Shown here piece after piece: positions 1-4,529 of a stretch of 6,316 nucleotides of DNA. Below the pieces are notes generated by a model that saw only the letters and a program-made list of their open reading frames with translations, did not search any database and was not told the origin of the DNA. The stretch is from CAZFCK01 sp964517355 (lineage in GTDB: Bacteria > Desulfobacterota > Desulfovibrionia > Desulfovibrionales > Desulfovibrionaceae), in the NCBI GenBank assembly GCA_964517355.1, contig CAZFCK010000262.1:1-6316 (forward strand). The letters are read 5' to 3'. Both the position numbers and the translations under genes were made by a program. The stretch's first letter is position 1, and every line of letters starts with the position of its first letter.

Positions 1-14
1 CAGGGAAATGCATA

Positions 15-49
15 AGAGCATCTAGCGCTTTTCAAGCGTGAGATGCTCT
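15..49. repeat. 35-nt interrupted palindrome, copy 1
   Basis: The outer arms AGAGCATCT (15-23) and AGATGCTCT (41-49) are perfect complements. Inside them CGCTT (26-30) pairs with AAGCG (34-38) around a TTC loop, leaving only an A-G mismatch and a G-T pair between the two stems. There is no T-run after it on either strand, so it is not a classic intrinsic terminator. The length, outer bases and loop position match the element at 6265-6299, which suggests a dispersed palindromic family. Confidence 0.6.
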
Positions 50-103
50 AAAATAAAAATGACTATAGAAGACTGTTCAATAATACGACGTTCGGGCTAC
101 AAG

Positions 104-138
104 AAAAAAAGCATAAAGTCGCGGGCTTTCGCGCCCGC
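104..138 (-). terminator. Candidate intrinsic terminator, minus strand
   Basis: Read on the minus strand, GCGGGC and GCCCGC (133-138 and 121-126) form a 6-bp all-GC stem around a 6-nt loop. About 10 nt further on comes a run of seven T (A-run at 104-110). The gap between stem and T-run is longer than usual, which weakens the call. It lies about 240 nt past the pump's stop codon and could end read-through transcripts from it. Confidence 0.35.
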
Positions 139-147
139 ACGACGACT

Positions 148-160
148 AGGGGAGGCCCCT
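148..160. repeat. Short GC hairpin
   Basis: AGGGG (148-152) and CCCCT (156-160) are perfect complements around a 3-nt loop. It lies 10 nt from the 121-138 hairpin, inside the same GC-rich island in an otherwise AT-rich spacer. Function is unknown. Confidence 0.35.
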
Positions 161-306
161 GGACGCCGGAAAAAGGACAACCTTATTTCTTATTTTTTCA
201 ACAAGTGCAGAATGTTATGACATACGCTTTACTCAGAAAGTCGTAATAAGAAATCAAAACGATATAGTTAAGCTCCTCAAAACTGGAAAGTTTGGGAAGG
301 GGGAGC

Positions 307-345
307 GCGAGGGGGAGAACCCTTTTCAAAGGGTTTCCCTCTCGC
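307..345. terminator. Long hairpin past the pump gene, likely transcript end
   Basis: Positions 307-316 pair with 336-345, and 318-325 pair with 328-335, giving about 18 base pairs with one bulged G (317), one G-T pair and a tiny loop at 326-327. It begins 33 nt beyond the pump's stop codon, where a terminator is expected. On the plus strand it is followed by a T-rich tract (346-355), but on the minus strand it is followed by a C-rich tract, so it is not a textbook terminator for the pump. It could instead stop plus-strand transcription entering from the left, or protect the 3' end of the pump mRNA. Confidence 0.5.
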
Positions 346-378
346 ATTTTCTTTTCAAAACGAATGTAGAAACACAGC

Positions 379-3300
379 CTAGCTCCCGGCAGCGGGCGCG
401 CTCTTTTTCCGTTCGCGCCGGCGCGCCAGGCGTTCGCGAAAGCCTTCGAGCAAATCCCACTGCACCGGCACGATGAACAATGTGAGTGCTGTGGCCGTGC
501 ATAAGCCCGTGACGAAGGTGGAGGCCATGCTGCCCCATACAATGGAATATTGTGGAAATCCCAAAGCCATGGGTAAGAGCCCCAGGGTCGTGGTCAGGGT
601 GGTCAGCAGAATGGGCCGTAAGCGTACGCGGATGCCGTGTTCAATCGCCTCACGCCGGCTCATGCCCGCCTCCCGGCCCTTGTTCATAAAATCCACCAGA
701 ACCAGCGAATCGTTCACCACAACCCCGGTCACGCCGACCATGGCGATAAAGCTGTTGATCGTGAAAAGCGTTTGAGTCACGAGTTTGCCCGTCACCACGC
801 CGATCAGCGAGAACACCACCGCGGAAAGGATAATCAAGGGTTGCATGTAGGAGCGGAACTGATTCGCAAGAATCAGATAGATGAGCAAGATAGCGACGAA
901 AAAGGCGTAAGCCAACGAAGTGAACGAGCGTTGCGTGCTCTCGAATTCCCCGCCAAAGGTAACGGCGGCTCCTGGAAACTCAGATTTCCGCGCATCGAAC
1001 TCACGGCGCACGGCATTGACAACGGCGGGAGTGGATGTGGGGCTTTCCGGACGGATGTTGGCCTCGATGCTGATGGCCCTGTCGCCGTCGTAGCGCTTGA
1101 GATGCGCCGGTTCGGTATAGGTTTCCACGCGGGTCAAATCGCCAAGACGCACGGGACCGGCCGCGTGCTCCACCAGGGGGATGTGCAAGGCCCGTTCGGG
1201 ACCCGCCAGAAACACGGGGTCCACAAGCAGTTTCAAATCCACTTCCTCATCCGGCAGGCGGAATTTGCCCACAAAACGCCCGTCCAGCACGCTTGCGGCC
1301 AATTGCGCCACGCGCAGGGGCGTGATGTCGTATTCCGCGGCCCGATCCTCGCGCACACGGAAGCGGAATATACGGTTGGGGCGTCCCTCGTCGTTTCCCA
1401 GGTCCACGAGATACGGCGCGAGATCCGGATGATCGCGCAAAAAAACCAGAACCGCCGCGGACAAGCGCTCAACCGACCCGGAATCTTCGCCCACAACGCG
1501 CACGGTGACGTCTTTGCCCGTAGGCGGCCCCCCTTTTTCCGCGCGTACGCTTATTCCGTAATCCTTATTTTGAAAATGCTCTTCCAACCGGCGCCGCATA
1601 TTTTCAAGATGCTGCAACGGGTCGTTGTTCTGAACATTTTCAAAATGCTGATCCTCCTTGGGTGGCAAAGTGACAACAACATTCCCGTAGTTGTTACCAT
1701 AAATCATCTGGTAATCTTCGGTAACGTAAAACCCCGCGTAGCCCAACGCCGAATCGGCCATACCCGGCCCGTCGGCCATGACGAACCGCTCTATCTCACG
1801 AAGATACTTGTCAATGGATTCCACCGGAGCGCTGGAGGGGCCGGATACGTTCACGTAATACAGGTTATAGTCGTCCGGGAAAAACTTGATGCGGATCAAA
1901 GGCATGATGCCCGCCGCGGAAACATACATCACTCCTGCGGATACGACAAAAGCCGCCAACACGATGAAAAGACTTAAGAACCTGAAACGCAGGGTGAATC
2001 GCGTCACTCGCCGCGTAAACCAGCGGAACGTGCCGAGCAGCAGATTATCCTTTTCCGCACGGCGTTTGGCCTTCTCTCCCGTGGGACCCCAATCCTTGTA
2101 ATGCAGCGGCAGAATGAGCAGGCACTCCACCAGGGAAGCCAATATTGCGAAGGCCACCGTTTTCGGCACCAAGGCGAAAAACTCGCCCGTGGAGCCCGTC
2201 ATGATGAGCATGGGTAAAAACGCCGCCACGGTCGTTGTTGTGGCGGAAACCACGGGAAAGGCCACCTCGGCGGTACCGTCCACAATGGCCTGCTGCAACG
2301 GCCGGCCCTCCTGGACATGGCGATAGATGTTTTCCACCACCACAATGGCGTCGTCCACAATGATGCCCGACACGAGAACAAAGGAGAACATGGTGATCTC
2401 GTTAAGGGAATTGCCCGTGACATACATGATGATCACTGTGGTCAAAAAGGAAAAAGGAATGCCCACCGTGGTCATGATCGCGTTACGCATTCCCATGAAA
2501 TACCAGATGATCAGCGACACAAGCACCACGCCGGCCACAAGGTTCCAACCCAAGGTGCCCATGGCGTCGTTGATATAGACCGTTGAATCCTGCGTCATGA
2601 CGAGATCCACGGCTTCGGCCTCGAAAAGGGGGATGAAGCCTTGAACCACGAAATCGACCTGCTTCTTGATATCCAGGGCGTTGCTTTCTTCTGTTTTGAG
2701 CACGGAAAGGGAAACACCGTCATGGCCGTTGACCGAGGTGACGATAAACGGATCGCGGTACCCCAGCTCGGCGTAGGCCGCAACGTGCTTGACGCGCAGG
2801 AAGGAACCATCGGCATCCCGCCGGATGATGCTCTCCATGACGTTGCGCCTGGTGCGGAACTTCTCGTCCACTTTCACCACGAATTCGCCCTGGCCGTCGA
2901 AATAATCGCCAGCGGGAATGGAAACATTGTGCTCCCGCAAGGCGCGGGCAACGTCGTCAAAGGTCACGCCCAGGCGCGTCAATTTGTCCGGGTCCAAAAA
3001 AACATGGAACTCACGCTGGTATTCACCACGCAACACCACTTCCTGCACGCCGGGAATGCGCGCAAGCTGTAGCTTCAGATCCTCCGCCATGAGCGTCAGC
3101 GCGCGGTTGTCGCGGTCCCCGGAAAGGTTCACGCTCACCACGGGCAGCCAGTCGGAGGTTTTTATATTCACGAACTCAGGCGGTTCGGTATCCTCCGGCA
3201 GCTCTTTTTGCACGCCAAGCACCCGAAACCGAAGCTCATCGTAAAGCCGTTGATAATCCGTATCGTCAATGAATTTGACAACGATGCTGGAGCGTTCCCG

Positions 3301-3558
3301 AAAGGAAGTGGACTGGATGAATTCAATATGCTCCATGCCCTCCAGGGATTCTTCCACTTCACGAGTGACAAGCGTTTCCACCTCGTCGGGACTGGCTCCG
3401 GGAAAATATATGGAAATGAAAACCTTACCGAAATCCACCAGAGGATAGCGCTCCACAGGCATGCGTAGAAGGGCGAAAAGTCCCACTGCAATGAGCAACA
3501 CGAAAACGAGATTGAAAAAAACGTTTTGGTACAGCGTAAACCGGACAATAGGCCTCAC
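379..3558 (-). CDS. RND-family efflux pump inner-membrane permease (AcrB-like)
   Basis: Predicted proton-driven inner-membrane pump of the resistance-nodulation-division family. Such proteins work as trimers with a periplasmic adaptor and an outer-membrane channel to expel drugs or other toxic compounds. Its 1059 residues match the usual 1000-1060. Layout: TM1 about 10-30, first periplasmic half about 31-330, TM2-TM6 about 335-484, TM7 about 527-547, second periplasmic half about 550-880, TM8-TM12 about 881-1032, then an Arg-rich cytoplasmic tail. The TM4 proton-relay pair is present (D402, D403 in GIIVDDAIVVVEN). The TM11 RLRPILLTT motif gives R979 and T986, matching AcrB R971 and T978. The TM10 lysine (AcrB K940) is replaced by N949 in VVVNDSLVLVDF, a form I associate with some RND subgroups. 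The start is GTG with a good ribosome binding site and an in-frame stop five codons upstream. No adaptor or outer-membrane gene adjoins it. Substrate cannot be inferred. Confidence 0.97.
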   Translation of the reverse strand: MRPIVRFTLYQNVFFNLVFVLLIAVGLFALLRMPVERYPLVDFGKVFISIYFPGASPDEVETLVTREVEESLEGMEHIEFIQSTSFRERSSIVVKFIDDTDYQRLYDELRFRVLGVQKELPEDTEPPEFVNIKTSDWLPVVSVNLSGDRDNRALTLMAEDLKLQLARIPGVQEVVLRGEYQREFHVFLDPDKLTRLGVTFDDVARALREHNVSIPAGDYFDGQGEFVVKVDEKFRTRRNVMESIIRRDADGSFLRVKHVAAYAELGYRDPFIVTSVNGHDGVSLSVLKTEESNALDIKKQVDFVVQGFIPLFEAEAVDLVMTQDSTVYINDAMGTLGWNLVAGVVLVSLIIWYFMGMRNAIMTTVGIPFSFLTTVIIMYVTGNSLNEITMFSFVLVSGIIVDDAIVVVENIYRHVQEGRPLQQAIVDGTAEVAFPVVSATTTTVAAFLPMLIMTGSTGEFFALVPKTVAFAILASLVECLLILPLHYKDWGPTGEKAKRRAEKDNLLLGTFRWFTRRVTRFTLRFRFLSLFIVLAAFVVSAGVMYVSAAGIMPLIRIKFFPDDYNLYYVNVSGPSSAPVESIDKYLREIERFVMADGPGMADSALGYAGFYVTEDYQMIYGNNYGNVVVTLPPKEDQHFENVQNNDPLQHLENMRRRLEEHFQNKDYGISVRAEKGGPPTGKDVTVRVVGEDSGSVERLSAAVLVFLRDHPDLAPYLVDLGNDEGRPNRIFRFRVREDRAAEYDITPLRVAQLAASVLDGRFVGKFRLPDEEVDLKLLVDPVFLAGPERALHIPLVEHAAGPVRLGDLTRVETYTEPAHLKRYDGDRAISIEANIRPESPTSTPAVVNAVRREFDARKSEFPGAAVTFGGEFESTQRSFTSLAYAFFVAILLIYLILANQFRSYMQPLIILSAVVFSLIGVVTGKLVTQTLFTINSFIAMVGVTGVVVNDSLVLVDFMNKGREAGMSRREAIEHGIRVRLRPILLTTLTTTLGLLPMALGFPQYSIVWGSMASTFVTGLCTATALTLFIVPVQWDLLEGFRERLARRRERKKSAPAAGS

Positions 3559-3565
3559 AGAACAA

Positions 3566-3571
3566 TCCTTT
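3566..3571 (-). promoter_or_regulatory. Ribosome binding site of the pump gene
   Basis: The minus strand reads AAAGGA, ending 7 nt before the GTG at 3558. An in-frame TGA at 3571-3573 excludes any earlier start, and the next in-frame ATG (residue 33) would remove the first membrane segment. The GTG start is therefore well supported. Confidence 0.8.
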
Positions 3572-3618
3572 CATGCGAGCTGAGGTGCATACAGCTACGG
3601 GCAACTTTCGGAAGCGGC

Positions 3619-3634
3619 TTTCCTTTCAAGGAAA
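3619..3634. promoter_or_regulatory. 16-bp palindrome upstream of pump, possible operator
   Basis: TTTCCTT (3619-3625) and AAGGAAA (3628-3634) are perfect complements separated by 2 bp. The element lies about 60 bp before the pump's start codon, where a repressor or activator of an efflux gene commonly binds. No regulator gene of the TetR, MarR or MerR type is in the window, so the operator role is inferred from position and symmetry alone. Confidence 0.3.
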
Positions 3635-3856
3635 ATCTCGAAAATCCGTTATCCTCCGGGCGTCGTTTCCAGGCCTCGGTATGGAATCAATGGGCAATCA
3701 GCTTGGTTGTAATGAACCCCCAGGCGCTCCCCATAGTACCGTGGAGATACTTAAGTGAGGTGATGGACTCTGGGCAAGATTTTTTTGAATAAGGGAGTTC
3801 CCTACACGTGCCGTGGCGGAATCCCGAGCGTACGGCATGGCGCATCGGCACCCCTT

Positions 3857-3877
3857 GCAGGCGCGCCAATTGCCTGC
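3857..3877. repeat. Hairpin just past the small gene
   Basis: GCAGGC (3857-3862) and GCCTGC (3872-3877) pair around a 9-nt loop, with two further G-T pairs possible outside. It starts 7 nt beyond the stop codon of the minus-strand small gene. There is no T-run after it on the minus strand, so it is at best a weak terminator or a 3'-end stabilising structure. Confidence 0.35.
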
Positions 3878-3884
3878 GGCTGAC

Positions 3885-4103
3885 TCAATCTTCAGGTGGC
3901 GCCGGGGGGGCGCTCCCGGCCTGCGACGAATCGAGTCCGTCCAGTTCATCGGTAAAAACTTCGTTTTTCAACAAAAATACAGCGATAGAGCGCATCACTG
4001 CGGGATTTGCGGCAGCCATCTCAGGCAGCTCCAGTCCCAGGGAATTGAATCGCTGCGCATAGATGTCCGACTCGGTCTTGCTTTTTTGCTTACGCGGCTT
4101 CAT
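3885..4103 (-). CDS. Small hypothetical protein (72 aa)
   Basis: I do not recognise this protein. It has a strongly basic start (MKPRKQKSKTESD), a middle part likely to be helical (about residues 15-52, including LELPEMAAANPAVMRSIAVF), and an acidic, Pro/Ala/Ser-rich end finishing PPAPPED. This balanced composition is why I prefer it to the longer plus-strand frame over the same bases (3813-4283), which is rich in Arg, His and Ser and looks like an antisense shadow. There is no signal peptide and the hydrophobic part is too short for a sure membrane segment, so it is probably cytoplasmic. ATG at 4103 is the first start after an in-frame stop; a G-rich purine stretch, GAAGGGGG, lies about 7 nt upstream as a possible ribosome binding site. 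A C7 run near its 3' end could slip. It points the same way as the pump but 326 bp away, so it is probably a separate unit. Confidence 0.55.
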   Translation of the reverse strand: MKPRKQKSKTESDIYAQRFNSLGLELPEMAAANPAVMRSIAVFLLKNEVFTDELDGLDSSQAGSAPPAPPED

Positions 4104-4180
4104 CCCCCCGCCCCCTTCGCTATCGCCTTTGCAAAAAGATCTCGATTACGGCTGCCGGATCCTTCCGCGCTGCAGCGTAC

Positions 4181-4207
4181 AAGAAAAAATCAAAGGAGTT
4201 TCCTTTG
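4181..4207 (-). terminator. Terminator-like hairpin upstream of the small gene
   Basis: On the minus strand CAAAGGA, AAC, TCCTTTG form a perfect 7-bp stem with a 3-nt loop, followed after one base by TTTTTT, C, TT. This is a compact intrinsic terminator shape, although only three of the seven pairs are GC. It would stop minus-strand transcripts that begin between here and the kinase before they reach the small gene about 80 nt further on. It may therefore end a short RNA or act as an attenuator. Confidence 0.45.
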
Positions 4208-4333
4208 GAAAAACATCCCCGGCCGCAGAAATATCCTACCTATTTTTATCTATTCTTGTTATATGGTAAGCGGGCGAACATAGCAAGCTGCACGCCCTTG
4301 CGCGCTGATTGCACTCCTTACCGTAATTGGTAG
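4205..4333 (+). CDS. Doubtful 42-aa frame with a good ribosome binding site
   Basis: A TTG codon at 4205 follows AAAGGAG (4192-4198) by 6 nt, a strong match to a ribosome binding site. The frame begins MEKHPRPQKYPTYFYLFLLY and ends ADCTPYRNW at a TAG. It has a short aromatic hydrophobic patch and two cysteines. I recognise no family. The binding site itself lies within one arm of the 4191-4207 inverted repeat, which has a better explanation as a minus-strand terminator. The rare start codon, short length and unremarkable composition make chance more likely than a gene. Confidence 0.12.
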   Translation: MEKHPRPQKYPTYFYLFLLYGKRANIASCTPLRADCTPYRNW

Positions 4334-4447
4334 ACAATCGGGCACAAGAATACGTGAGCACAGTAGGTTATAGTCAACCTGCAAGGAATTTGAGCAAAGG
4401 GATGGAATTATTCCTACAGCTATGATAAAGAATCTAAACTTACATCG

Positions 4448-4471
4448 TGACGGCCTCAAGCTGAGTCGTCA
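4448..4471. repeat. Hairpin about 60 bp before the kinase
   Basis: TGACG (4448-4452) pairs with CGTCA (4467-4471), and CTCA (4455-4458) pairs with TGAG (4462-4465) around an AGC loop, with one bulged C and a G-T pair between the stems. No T-run follows. It may be an operator for the kinase gene or a leader structure in its mRNA; nothing in the sequence decides between these. Confidence 0.35.
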
Positions 4472-4529
4472 TGGCCGGGGGGCGACCGACCTAACATGCG
4501 CACCTGGCAGGGCGCAATAATGGGCAGTC

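Larger units (their letters stand above)
1..378. other. Gene-free flank with several hairpins
   Basis: No convincing coding region is seen in this stretch. It is AT-rich apart from a GC-rich island at about 118-176. It holds four structured elements listed separately: the hairpins at 15-49, 121-138, 148-160 and 307-345. There is also a 10-bp inverted repeat, ATTTCTTATT at 185-194 and its complement at 245-254, and a small AAACT/AGTTT repeat at 280-293. A 60-codon plus-strand frame (38-220) begins inside the first hairpin, has no ribosome binding site and a low-complexity basic composition, so I do not call it a gene. Confidence 0.6.
3559..3884. other. Spacer upstream of the pump, no gene seen
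   Basis: No frame here looks coding, and no remnant of a membrane-fusion adaptor is recognisable on the minus strand where one would normally lie. The stretch holds the pump's ribosome binding site, a 16-bp palindrome at 3619-3634, an ACTTAAGT palindrome near 3749, an AGGGA/TCCCT hairpin at 3792-3803, a GTGCCGT/TACGGCAT-type stem at 3808-3838, and a hairpin at 3857-3877. A T7 run at 3780-3786 has no stem directly before it. I could not find a convincing -35/-10 pair for the pump; the best minus-strand match (TTGCCC, 17 nt, TTAAGT) is poor. Confidence 0.5.
4104..4529. other. Spacer between small gene and kinase
   Basis: No secure gene lies here. It contains a terminator-like hairpin on the minus strand (4181-4207), a weak TTG-started 42-codon frame (4205-4333), a CGCTGCAGCG palindrome (4168-4177), a GGAAT-T-ATTCC palindrome (4404-4414), a hairpin at 4448-4471, and a six-codon frame overlapping the kinase start. 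Good -10-like hexamers on the plus strand (TATAGT near 4369 and TATGAT near 4423) lack a fitting -35, so I do not call a promoter. Confidence 0.5.

Noticed and set aside
38..220. 60-codon plus-strand frame in the left flank
   Set aside because: It starts inside a hairpin, has no ribosome binding site before GTG 38 or ATG 59, and passes through GC hairpins; the product is basic and low in information.
637..1977. 446-codon open frame on the plus strand, antisense to the pump gene
   Set aside because: It lies wholly within the pump gene, its product is rich in His, Arg and Gln with no recognisable domain, and long antisense frames are common opposite GC-rich genes with this codon use.
3773..3790. 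T7 run at 3780-3786 as a plus-strand terminator
   Set aside because: No stem of useful length lies directly before it.
3559..3884. Decayed membrane-fusion adaptor gene or riboswitch upstream of the pump
   Set aside because: No adaptor-like peptide segments appear in any minus-strand frame, and no known riboswitch core motif was recognised.
3813..4283. 156-codon plus-strand frame across the spacer
   Set aside because: The Arg/Ser/His-rich composition shows no domain, and it overlaps the more natural-looking small minus-strand gene.
4360..4430. Promoter for the kinase using TATAGT or TATGAT as -10
   Set aside because: No acceptable -35 hexamer is found at 16-18 nt upstream of either, so a sigma-70 promoter is not supported by the sequence alone.
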